NCBI GenBank assembly: GCA_002396805.1
Contig: DGYW01000048.1
Location: 1-42,915, forward strand
Length of the DNA: 42,915 nt
Reading direction: 5' to 3'
From: Firmicutes bacterium UBA4996
GTDB lineage: Bacteria; Bacillota; Limnochordia; Darwinibacteriales; Darwinibacteriaceae
Shown: positions 1 to 6,615 of the stretch, piece after piece
Numbering within the stretch: position 1 is the stretch's first letter
Layout of the letters: every line of letters begins with the position of its first letter
Program-made: the position numbers and the translations under genes
The notes under the pieces: generated by a model
Told to the model about the DNA's origin: nothing
Seen by the model: only the letters and a program-made list of their open reading frames with translations
The model's database searches: none

Positions 1-16
1 CTTTAACAAGCCCCGC

Positions 17-45
17 TTTCTAAATTTCTCCATATAGTATATAAT
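17..45 (+). promoter_or_regulatory. Possible sigma-A promoter for the methionine gamma-lyase gene
   Basis: A perfect -10 hexamer TATAAT lies at 40-45. The -35 position with a 17-base spacer (17-22, TTTCTA) matches the consensus only poorly. Transcription would begin near 52 and leave a short leader with the ribosome binding site GCGGGGGA at about 69-76 before the ATG at 82. The call rests mainly on the -10 box. Confidence 0.35.
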
Positions 46-81
46 TAAGTTAACACTATGTAAAATAGCGGGGGATGAGCG

Positions 82-1278
82 ATGACAAAGAGAAGTTGGA
101 AAGAGCACGGCTTTGCCACAAGGGCAATTCACGGAGGACACGAACCCAACGCGGCGGGGGCTTTGGTCACCCCCATTTATCAGGCTTCCACCTTCACATT
201 TGCCTCGGCCGAACAAGGTGGCCGAAGGTTTGCCCTAGAAGAAGACGGCTACATCTATACCCGGTTAGGTAACCCCAATTCCACTGAATTAGAGCAAAAG
301 ATGGCGCTGTTAGAAGGTGCAGAGGCTGCCATGTCTACCGGCTCAGGCATGGGTGCCATCACTTCTGCCTTTTGGAGCGTTCTAGAAGCTGGCGATCATG
401 TAGTGGCAGGTCAAGCGCTTTACGGCTGTACATTTGCGTTTTTGTGCCACGGTGTTTCCAAGTTTGGAATCGAAGTCACCTTCGTAGACGCTAGCGATCC
501 TCAGAATGTTAAGAACGCGTTACGTTCTAACACGAAAGTAGTCTACCTTGAAACGCCTGCCAATCCCACCATGGCCATAGCCGATATTGAAGCAATCAGT
601 GCCTACGCCCATCAGATACCTGATTGCCTTGTCTTTGTAGATAACACCTACTGCACCCCTTACTTACAAAGACCTTTAGAATTAGGGGCTGATGTGGTCT
701 TACATTCGGCCACTAAGTACTTAAACGGACATGGCGATGTCATCGCGGGCTTGGTCTTGGGCTCCCAGGAGTTCATTAACCAAGTGCGACTGTTTGGGGT
801 AAAAGACATGACTGGCTCCGTCTTAAGCCCGTTTGACGCCTACCTCATCTGCCGTGGTTTAAAGACCCTACAGATCCGCATGGAAAAACACTGTGCTAAT
901 GCTCAAAAAGTAGCGGAATTCTTGGAAGGGCATCGCGCCATCGATGTGGTTTATTATCCGGGACTAAAAAGTTTTTCTCAACACGAATTAGCCAAAAAGC
1001 AAATGAGCCTACCAGGCGCCATGATCGCCTTCGAACTGAAAGGGGGAGTTGCAGCCGGAAAAACCCTCATGAATAACTTGAAATTGTGTTCCTTAGCCGT
1101 AAGTTTAGGTGATACTGAAACCTTGATCCAACACCCCGCTTCCATGACTCACTCACCCTACACTGAGGAGGAACGCCTAGCGTGTGGAATTACTAATGGT
1201 CTAGTGCGACTCTCCATAGGGCTGGAGGATGTGCAAGACATCATTCGAGACTTAAGATCAGTACTAGACACTCTATAA
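82..1278 (+). CDS. megL: Methionine gamma-lyase (PLP-dependent)
   Basis: This 398-residue cytoplasmic enzyme of the Cys/Met-metabolism PLP family should convert L-methionine to methanethiol, 2-oxobutyrate and ammonia. The Schiff-base lysine is K212 in HSATKYLNGHGD. The phosphate-contacting Tyr/Arg pair sits at Y59 and R61 in YIYTRLGNP, and Y114 and C116 lie in LYGCTFAF. A cysteine at position 116 is the residue that separates methionine gamma-lyases from cystathionine gamma-synthases and lyases in the Pseudomonas putida enzyme, where numbering is almost identical. Length is normal for the family. The ATG at 82 follows a G-rich ribosome binding site. The gene stands alone and ends at a terminator shared with the convergent gene. 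A homocysteine or cystathionine lyase side activity is possible. Confidence 0.92.
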   Translation: MTKRSWKEHGFATRAIHGGHEPNAAGALVTPIYQASTFTFASAEQGGRRFALEEDGYIYTRLGNPNSTELEQKMALLEGAEAAMSTGSGMGAITSAFWSVLEAGDHVVAGQALYGCTFAFLCHGVSKFGIEVTFVDASDPQNVKNALRSNTKVVYLETPANPTMAIADIEAISAYAHQIPDCLVFVDNTYCTPYLQRPLELGADVVLHSATKYLNGHGDVIAGLVLGSQEFINQVRLFGVKDMTGSVLSPFDAYLICRGLKTLQIRMEKHCANAQKVAEFLEGHRAIDVVYYPGLKSFSQHELAKKQMSLPGAMIAFELKGGVAAGKTLMNNLKLCSLAVSLGDTETLIQHPASMTHSPYTEEERLACGITNGLVRLSIGLEDVQDIIRDLRSVLDTL

Positions 1279-1283
1279 AAAGT

Positions 1284-1330
1284 GAAGACCATCGGCGGAA
1301 CTTCACTCCCGTTGATGGTCTTCTTTATTT
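1284..1330. terminator. Bidirectional intrinsic terminator between convergent genes
   Basis: GAAGACCATC (1284-1293) and GATGGTCTTC (1314-1323) form a perfect 10-bp stem. TTTATTTT follows on the plus strand and ACTTTTTA on the minus strand. An alternative inner stem, AGTGAAG (1281-1287) with CTTCACT (1301-1307), competes with it. It should end transcripts from the lyase gene and from the membrane-protein gene. Confidence 0.85.
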
Positions 1331-1333
1331 TCG

Positions 1334-2077
1334 CTACTCTGACGAACTAACTGACTCAATTTCACTTTTTCCCAGATACCTTAGAATCCATTTGCGGTTC
1401 AAGAAGGTCACCAGGAGGACCAAACTAGCCACGACTAAAATTAGTACCACTTGCCCATAATTACCCTGCCTGAGGTTATTCCCGATGGCCACAGAAACAA
1501 ACAAAGCCGGTAGACGCCCAGCAAGGCCCAAAACAACAAAGCGTAGTCCCGATATGGGGGTTAAACCCGCCACATAAGTCAGCAAATCCTTGGGAAACGC
1601 CGGAATCAGGAACGCTAAAAAGACCACGAAGTCAGTCTCGGATCGTTCCATTACCTCACTGAGTCGTTCAAAATTTTTAGGTGAAACAAAAGCTCGTACT
1701 AAAGGAAAACCGATCAAACGGGCAGCATAAAAAGACAACAATGATCCCACAAGAGCACCTAGTAACAGGTACAAGGTACCTAACCAGGGACCGAAAATGT
1801 AGCCTCCAGCCAGCTGTACCACCTTGCCAGGAATAGGAGGGACCACGATCTGGAAAATTTGGATACCTATGAAAATCAGAGCACCCCAATGACCATAATT
1901 CTGGACAGCCAGTAGTAAGTCCTCGGGGTTGGTTACAAGCTCAGCCACCTTTGGACCATAATTGACTGTGCACACGCCTACGACGACTATAAAAATCGTC
2001 AGCAAGATAAGATTATGAGTGGATATCCCGTACAAGCGAATAGTTTGGACCTCCTTGATTCCAGCGAACAAACTCAC
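1334..2077 (-). CDS. TVP38/TMEM64-family (VTT/DedA-like) membrane protein
   Basis: This is an integral membrane protein of up to 247 residues with about six hydrophobic segments. The VTT-domain hallmark is the re-entrant region around GGYIFGPWLGTL and the motif IPAFPKDLLTYVAGL. Family members (YtxB/YdjX/DedA relatives) are linked to lipid transport across the bilayer or membrane homeostasis; the exact substrate is unknown. The longest frame starts at GTG 2077 and overlaps the upstream acetyltransferase gene by 65 bases, without a good ribosome site. A perfect AAGGAGGT lies inside the frame at 2056-2049, 8 bases before an in-frame ATT at 2041 and 14 bases before a TTG at 2035. The true protein is therefore probably 233-235 residues. 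It is likely translated from the acetyltransferase mRNA. Confidence 0.85.
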   Translation of the reverse strand: MSLFAGIKEVQTIRLYGISTHNLILLTIFIVVVGVCTVNYGPKVAELVTNPEDLLLAVQNYGHWGALIFIGIQIFQIVVPPIPGKVVQLAGGYIFGPWLGTLYLLLGALVGSLLSFYAARLIGFPLVRAFVSPKNFERLSEVMERSETDFVVFLAFLIPAFPKDLLTYVAGLTPISGLRFVVLGLAGRLPALFVSVAIGNNLRQGNYGQVVLILVVASLVLLVTFLNRKWILRYLGKSEIESVSSSE

Positions 2078-2612
2078 TCTTCAGTAAAGCTAGAACTAGA
2101 CAGTCTTCCCACACGTCTCGATGTTTAACATACGTATATTCCCTCAACAAACCTTCTTTCTGAAAACCGAATTTCTCCAAAAGACTGATCGAGGCTTGAT
2201 TAGCCGGAAATACCGACGCTTGAATGCGATGCATCTCGATCTCGTTGAAGCCAAAGGGAATAATGGCTCGCAACGCTTCGGTCATGATGCCCCGGTGCCA
2301 ATACTGCTCCGACAATTCGTACCCCAACTCTGCACGTGAAAAATGATCAAAATCACTAAAGCCACAAGTACCTATTACCTGATCATAGGGCTTCAAAGTA
2401 ATGCCCCAGCGGATGGATTGTTCTTCTTGATATCCGGTCTTAAAAAACCGAACAAAACCCCTACCTTCCGCCACCGTCTTCGGTAGCCAATCGTAATACT
2501 TGGCCATACCTTCATTAAAATAAGCATGAATATCTACTCCATCTTCATACCGCAACTGCCGTAAAACCAATCTCTCTGTCTCCAAAATGGGGAACTGTGA
2601 GAAAAACGACAT
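2013..2612 (-). CDS. GNAT N-acetyltransferase, RimJ/RimL-like
   Basis: This 199-residue protein belongs to the RimJ/RimL-type GNAT acetyltransferases (Acetyltransf_3). It opens with the typical ETERLVLRQLRYED strand. It continues through WGITLKPYDQVIGTCGF and the ELGYELSEQYWHRGIMTEAL stretch, and has the late motif FPANQASISLLEKFGFQKEGLLREY, where acetyl-CoA binding and the N...S..L..K.GF signature are expected. The substrate cannot be told from sequence: ribosomal-protein N-termini, amino acids and aminoglycoside-like compounds are all known in the family. The ATG at 2612 puts TERLVLR at the usual distance from the N-terminus. It is the first gene of a two-gene unit with the VTT-domain membrane protein. 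Confidence 0.88.
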   Translation of the reverse strand: MSFFSQFPILETERLVLRQLRYEDGVDIHAYFNEGMAKYYDWLPKTVAEGRGFVRFFKTGYQEEQSIRWGITLKPYDQVIGTCGFSDFDHFSRAELGYELSEQYWHRGIMTEALRAIIPFGFNEIEMHRIQASVFPANQASISLLEKFGFQKEGLLREYTYVKHRDVWEDCLVLALLKSEFVRWNQGGPNYSLVRDIHS

Positions 2613-2708
2613 ACATTTACCAATCCACCTTGTTTTGTAATCCCTTCCACTCTAGTTTAACCACCTCTGATCCGTTCCGTCAAGAGCTAAAGAGCGCCTA
2701 CGATGTGC

Positions 2709-2734
2709 GAAACCCACCCCTCAGGATGGGTTTC
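2709..2734 (-). terminator. Hairpin downstream of the tandem small genes
   Basis: GAAACCCA (2709-2716) pairs perfectly with TGGGTTTC (2727-2734) over a 10-base gap. It lies 20 bases past the stop of the 83-residue gene on the minus strand. No U-tract follows on that strand, so it may be a weak terminator or an mRNA 3'-end stabiliser. Nothing else was recognised between 2613 and 2753. Confidence 0.4.
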
Positions 2735-2753
2735 ACTTCTTGATACCCTAGAA

Positions 2754-3005
2754 CTAAAGCGTATTGTTCTGTGGCGGGGCTTCTACTAAACCTACAATGT
2801 GTTGACAAGGTATTGCCGCGTGTTGCCAACCACCCAAATCAACTACTGGACGTCGCACTACGATATAACGCTCCTGTACCTGTCGCAATTGCCATTCTGT
2901 TTCATAGAGCGGATCGGCATCATTGACTAGATAAACGTACACCCACCGATCAATAAAGTTCTCCCAGGCATCTGGACAATAACAGCACGGATCTCGATAA
3001 CCCAT
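2754..3005 (-). CDS. Small CCxC protein, paralogue of its neighbour (unknown function)
   Basis: This 83-residue protein is not recognised as a member of a named family. It has an N-terminal CCYCP motif followed by AW..F.D.WVYVYLVN. A central WQLRQV....YIVVRRP follows, then a C-terminal WQHA...C..IVGLVEAPP. It aligns with the 79-residue product of the gene immediately upstream over its whole length, with about half the positions identical and the four cysteines (CCxC plus one near the C-terminus) kept. Alternating short beta-like stretches with a final I..LVEA strand resemble small Sm/Hfq-type barrels, such as DUF2642-like spore proteins; this is an inference. A strong site GGGAGG precedes the ATG. 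Only 31 bases separate it from its paralogue, so the two are co-transcribed. The YheC/YheD neighbour suggests a spore-coat role. Confidence 0.75.
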   Translation of the reverse strand: MGYRDPCCYCPDAWENFIDRWVYVYLVNDADPLYETEWQLRQVQERYIVVRRPVVDLGGWQHAAIPCQHIVGLVEAPPQNNTL

Positions 3006-3036
3006 ATAATCCTCCCTTTCCTTTATTAACTACTCC

Positions 3037-3276
3037 CTATCCCACAACCAGGGGAGGAGCCTCAACCAAAGCCACTATTTCCGCGCAGCGCACGACAGCA
3101 TGCTGCCAACTACCCATTCCAAGCGGACGCCGTAAAACGAGATAAGTGTCGTGTACTTGACGTAACTGCCACTGGGATTCACCAAAAGGACATGTGGTGT
3201 TGATCACATGCACAAAGACCCAGTCATCGACGAAACTTACCCAAGCAGCTGGGCAAATACAACAAACTTTTCCCAT
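3037..3276 (-). CDS. Small CCxC protein, first of a tandem pair (unknown function)
   Basis: This 79-residue protein of unknown function begins MGKVCCICPAAW. The body reads as three blocks: FVDDWVFVHVIN, WQLRQVHDTYLVLRRP, and WQHAVVRCAEIVALVEAPP. The blocks and cysteines are conserved in the downstream paralogue, while the linker (TTCPFGES here, DADPLYET there) varies. It has no signal peptide or membrane segment. The RBS GGGAGGTG lies just before the ATG and closely resembles the paralogue's. It is transcribed divergently from the YheC/YheD-type ATP-grasp gene across a 120-base gap, a context that suggests sporulation. Four conserved cysteines could bind metal or cross-link the protein in a coat layer. 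Function is not assigned. Confidence 0.75.
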   Translation of the reverse strand: MGKVCCICPAAWVSFVDDWVFVHVINTTCPFGESQWQLRQVHDTYLVLRRPLGMGSWQHAVVRCAEIVALVEAPPLVVG

Positions 3277-3396
3277 GTATTCACCTCCCTTTCTTCACTA
3301 TATGAACTGGGAAGCGAAAGGAAATGGTACGAAATTCCTATAGCCTCATTCTTTGGCCTCGATAGAATAGGATAAAAGGAACGGGAGGCTGAAAAT

Positions 3397-4410
3397 GTGA
3401 GGAAAAATGTGGCAGTGGGGATGCTTACACCCTTGCTCGCTCCTCTCACAGGATATGAGAAGGCGGCAAATGGTCTAGGTGTTACTTTAGTTGTGGTGAC
3501 GCCGGAGCGAATTCGGTGGAAAACACAAGAAGTGCAGGGTTTGGTCTGGAGTGGAGAGAGCTGGACTTATCAGGTGGTTCCCCTACCGCGGGCCATGTAT
3601 AATCGCTTTTATGGCTCTAAACCCCCAATAATTGCGAAGCTCGAAAATATCCTAGGTCCCCAAAAAATCTTTAACCATGTAACCCACTTTGATAAATGGG
3701 AGCTGCACAAGATTCTAGCAGGTTCGAGCTTACGACCATTAACCCCTCCTACCACCCTGTACTCTCCGACGGCTTTAGCTAGTTTTCTGCATAAGTACAG
3801 CTACGCTATTCTCAAACCTCGTCTCGGGCATTTAGGCGTAAAAGTATTCTTAGTAAGCGCAGATGATCAAGGCTATCACCTCTATCAAGGCTCCAAATAT
3901 CCTGTCTCTTCGTATAGTACGTTTGAGGAGCTAACCACCAAGCTAGAGGAGAGTATTACCCCCAACTTCCTAATTCAACGCTTTGTCCCCCTAGCATCAT
4001 TAGACGGTAGGCTCTTCGACTTACGCTGTCTTGTACAAAAAGACAAAAGCGGCTCTTGGATTGTGAGTGGTCTATTGAGCAGAGTGGCCTTGAGTTATTC
4101 CTATATTACCAACATTAGCCACACTGTCATCTCCGGTGAAACGGCCCTAGAACAAGCCTTTCCCGGTTACGATTTATTGTCAGAAGTCAAAAATGTGAGC
4201 ATAAAAGGAGCCCAGGTTGCTGAACAAACCTTAGGCTCCTTAGGAGAGATTAGTGTTGACTTAGCTCTTGATCATGATGGCAATATTTGGATCATCGAGT
4301 TCAATGGAAAACCCATGAAGGGCATCTTTCACGAACTGCAGGACACTAAGACCCTTGAACAAGTCTATCAAATGCCACTAGCCTACGCCCGCCATTTGGC
4401 TACAATCTAA
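3397..4410 (+). CDS. YheC/YheD-family spore-coat-associated ATP-grasp protein
   Basis: This 337-residue protein matches the YheC/YheD family of Bacillus spore-coat-associated proteins, which carry an ATP-grasp fold. It shows the early VYNR-like element (RAMYNRFYG) and NHVTHFDKWELHKIL. The ATP-binding strand is YAILKPRLGHLGVKVF, followed by IQRFVPL, the catalytic-face segment FDLRCLVQKD, and the metal/ATP-binding end GEISVDLALDHDGNIWIIEFN. The ligated substrate is unknown for the family. The start is GTG at 3397, set by GGGAGG at 3383-3388 eight bases upstream. It is divergent from the two small Cys-rich genes, and its last 11 bases overlap the 3' end of the convergent chemoreceptor gene. Expression during sporulation is expected, but no clear sporulation-sigma promoter was found. 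Confidence 0.88.
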   Translation: MRKNVAVGMLTPLLAPLTGYEKAANGLGVTLVVVTPERIRWKTQEVQGLVWSGESWTYQVVPLPRAMYNRFYGSKPPIIAKLENILGPQKIFNHVTHFDKWELHKILAGSSLRPLTPPTTLYSPTALASFLHKYSYAILKPRLGHLGVKVFLVSADDQGYHLYQGSKYPVSSYSTFEELTTKLEESITPNFLIQRFVPLASLDGRLFDLRCLVQKDKSGSWIVSGLLSRVALSYSYITNISHTVISGETALEQAFPGYDLLSEVKNVSIKGAQVAEQTLGSLGEISVDLALDHDGNIWIIEFNGKPMKGIFHELQDTKTLEQVYQMPLAYARHLATI

Positions 4411-6259
4411 ATTGCCCCATTAACGCACGAAGCTCGGCACCCATGCTCATCAGGTCTTGAGAAGAATTGGCCAGCTGGGCAATGGCAGCAGCCTGCTCTT
4501 GGGTAGCACTGGCAATCTCATGTCCAGATAAGTTCACTCCTTCTAGACCACTAGAGATGGCGCTGACCTGATCCACAATCCCTGTTACTGATTGCAGAAT
4601 ATCGTTTAACAAAGACCCACTTTCGTTTACGCTTACTAAAGAATCGGAGGCCTGACTAGCACTGTGCTGCATACCTTCTACAGTAGAACCAATGCCACTT
4701 TGAATCTGGTTAATTAAGACTGTGATATTCGAGGTTGCCCGGGCTGATTGTTCAGCTAAAGTCCGCACCTCGTCGGCTACCACCGCAAAGCCTCGACCAT
4801 GCTCACCAGCGCGGGCTGCTTCAATGGCTGCGTTTAGGGCCAAGAGATTGGTTTGATCAGCAATATCCGTAATCACATTGACAATCTGCCCAATTTGCCC
4901 CGAGAGGGCGCCTAACTCGGCTACCTCATTTGCCATTGTCTGAGTATCATCTCTCAACTTAGTGATTTGCGCAACAATTTCACCGATAGCCTGTCCGCCG
5001 ACACCAGCCCTTTCTGCCACTTGATTAACAGAATCGGTGACCATTTGAGCGCTACGATTCATGTCATCCAATTGGGAAGAAAAGTGATTAGTGGTGCTTG
5101 CTACCTGTTGTACCGAAGCACTAACCTCTTCTGCAGTCGCGGCTATTTCCTGGCCTGTAGTAGATAGCTGCCTGGTAGAATCAATCACTTTACCAATAGT
5201 CTGGCGAAGGTTGCTAATGGTATCCCGGGTGGCACCTGCTAAGATCCCTACCTCATCATGGGAGCCAATCTCCACAATTTGACTGAGATCCCCCCGTGCT
5301 AAACCCTCTACCCGTTCTTGCACAGCCTTGAGAGGTAGGGCAATCCGCCTACCAATATAAACAAAGAGTAGTACGCTCAAAAGGACAAGTCCTACAGTTG
5401 CCATAAAGAGGATCGTGCGCAAGCGACGCACATTACCTAAGACATCCTCCTGCAACGCTCCGACAGCAATGCTCCAACCGGTAGAAGGTACCTTGGCTAA
5501 ACCAGCTATGCGAGGCTTGCCATCTCCAATCTTGTAATGAATTACCCCAGTTTGCTCCTGGCCTAGACTGTGTACTGCGGCGCCAATATTGCCATAGTCA
5601 CTGCTTTGATCAAAGATAGTAACCCCAGCCTCAACCGCTTCACGATCAGGATGGGCAAAGAGCTTACCGTCTTCCCCAAACAGAAAGGCCCAGCCACTTT
5701 CACCAAATCCCAATCGATCAGTAAGCTGTATCAGTAATTCGGCACCCACTCTACCAACCAAAACGCCCACTACCTCATCGTTATTGATGATCGGACTAGC
5801 AAACATGAGTACCTGGGTGCCAGTTGCTCTACTTATTAGAGGATCAGAAACGTTAGCTTCCCCGGCAAAGGCTCTTTGCACATACTCACGGTCTCCTAAG
5901 AATAGCGAATCAGCATTTACATAGCGGGCGGTACCATCGGGAAAAACCACAGCTAAGGTTTCAAATTGAGTGAGTCGTTCCATCTCGGATCGCAAAGCGA
6001 GCCGCTGTGCTCCCCAATCCATCCATTTCAATTCAGGACGTGCTGCTAATGTTCCTAGAATCTGCAAAGGAGTATCCAAGACGCTTTCTAGATATTGGCT
6101 ACTCTCTTCAGCCTGCATAATCAGAGCTTGCTCCACCTCTTGCACCACCGCGTCCGAACCATAATGATAGGCCAAAAAAGCTAGACCAACGGAGCCTAAG
6201 GTGACTAACAGGGCCGCGTAAAATGCGATTTTCCCCGCGATACTCTTGTTGAAAAACAT
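4400..6259 (-). CDS. Methyl-accepting chemotaxis protein with dCache sensor
   Basis: This 619-residue transmembrane chemoreceptor has TM1 at about 11-31, an extracytoplasmic double-Cache sensor at about 40-275 (FLGDREYVQRAF, GWAFLFGEDGKLFAHPDRE), TM2 at 282-302, and a HAMP domain at about 303-355 (RRIALPLKAVQERVEGL). A long cytoplasmic coiled coil then ends in the conserved hairpin QTNLLALNAAIEAARAGEHG and GFAVVADEVRTLAEQ, which contacts CheA/CheW. There is no C-terminal CheR-docking pentapeptide. The ligand is unknown: the REYV element does not match the amino-acid-sensing dCache pattern as I recall it. The gene is monocistronic on the minus strand and overlaps the YheC/YheD gene tail to tail by 11 bases. 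Confidence 0.95.
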   Translation of the reverse strand: MFFNKSIAGKIAFYAALLVTLGSVGLAFLAYHYGSDAVVQEVEQALIMQAEESSQYLESVLDTPLQILGTLAARPELKWMDWGAQRLALRSEMERLTQFETLAVVFPDGTARYVNADSLFLGDREYVQRAFAGEANVSDPLISRATGTQVLMFASPIINNDEVVGVLVGRVGAELLIQLTDRLGFGESGWAFLFGEDGKLFAHPDREAVEAGVTIFDQSSDYGNIGAAVHSLGQEQTGVIHYKIGDGKPRIAGLAKVPSTGWSIAVGALQEDVLGNVRRLRTILFMATVGLVLLSVLLFVYIGRRIALPLKAVQERVEGLARGDLSQIVEIGSHDEVGILAGATRDTISNLRQTIGKVIDSTRQLSTTGQEIAATAEEVSASVQQVASTTNHFSSQLDDMNRSAQMVTDSVNQVAERAGVGGQAIGEIVAQITKLRDDTQTMANEVAELGALSGQIGQIVNVITDIADQTNLLALNAAIEAARAGEHGRGFAVVADEVRTLAEQSARATSNITVLINQIQSGIGSTVEGMQHSASQASDSLVSVNESGSLLNDILQSVTGIVDQVSAISSGLEGVNLSGHEIASATQEQAAAIAQLANSSQDLMSMGAELRALMGQFRL

Positions 6260-6479
6260 CTGCGTAACCTCCTTATTCTACAACCCCGGACACTTTTTTC
6301 AATATATTGATCGATTGTTTCCAGTTTCTCTACTGACCAGCTTTATCCCTGTTTCATAGATACAACTATTTCACAATTTGAGAAAAAACCAGCCAGGTGT
6401 GATCAAGTCCCAAAACTAACCACCTGTCGTAGCAGGCACTTTACTGATAATTAGCAAAGAACTCGATCTTTAGCAGGAT

Positions 6480-6508
6480 TTGAGCAATTTAGGCCTAATT
6501 ACTATAAT
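6480..6508 (+). promoter_or_regulatory. Sigma-A-type promoter of the peptide-type ABC operon
   Basis: A -35 box TTGAGC (6480-6485) and a perfect -10 box TATAAT (6503-6508) are separated by 17 bases, the ideal spacing. Transcription would start near 6515, leaving about 100 bases of leader. The rest of the 6260-6615 gap shows no gene and no riboswitch that I recognise. Confidence 0.7.
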
Positions 6509-6615
6509 GTGACATTTGCGGTGATTTTCACTTTACTATGTAGATAAAGGGGTGATTAGGGAACAACTGCTGTTGTCCGGATGTGCGTAGAAAACAAAAA
6601 AGGAAGGTGACTTGT

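Noticed and set aside
10..74. CCCCGCT (11-17) is complementary to AGCGGGG (67-73) around the lyase ribosome site, suggesting a sequestering RNA structure.
   Set aside because: The only plausible promoter starts transcription near 52, which would leave the first arm out of the mRNA. The 49-base gap and 7-bp pairing are also easily due to chance.
82..1278. Cystathionine gamma-synthase or O-acetylhomoserine sulfhydrylase as the first gene.
   Set aside because: C116 in YGCTFAF and overall spacing fit methionine gamma-lyase. No methionine-biosynthesis gene is adjacent.
3277..3396. CATATAGT on the minus strand (about 3297-3304) as a sporulation sigma-E or sigma-K -10 element for the small Cys-rich genes.
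   Set aside because: No matching -35 element was found at the required spacing for either sigma factor, so it is not listed as a promoter.
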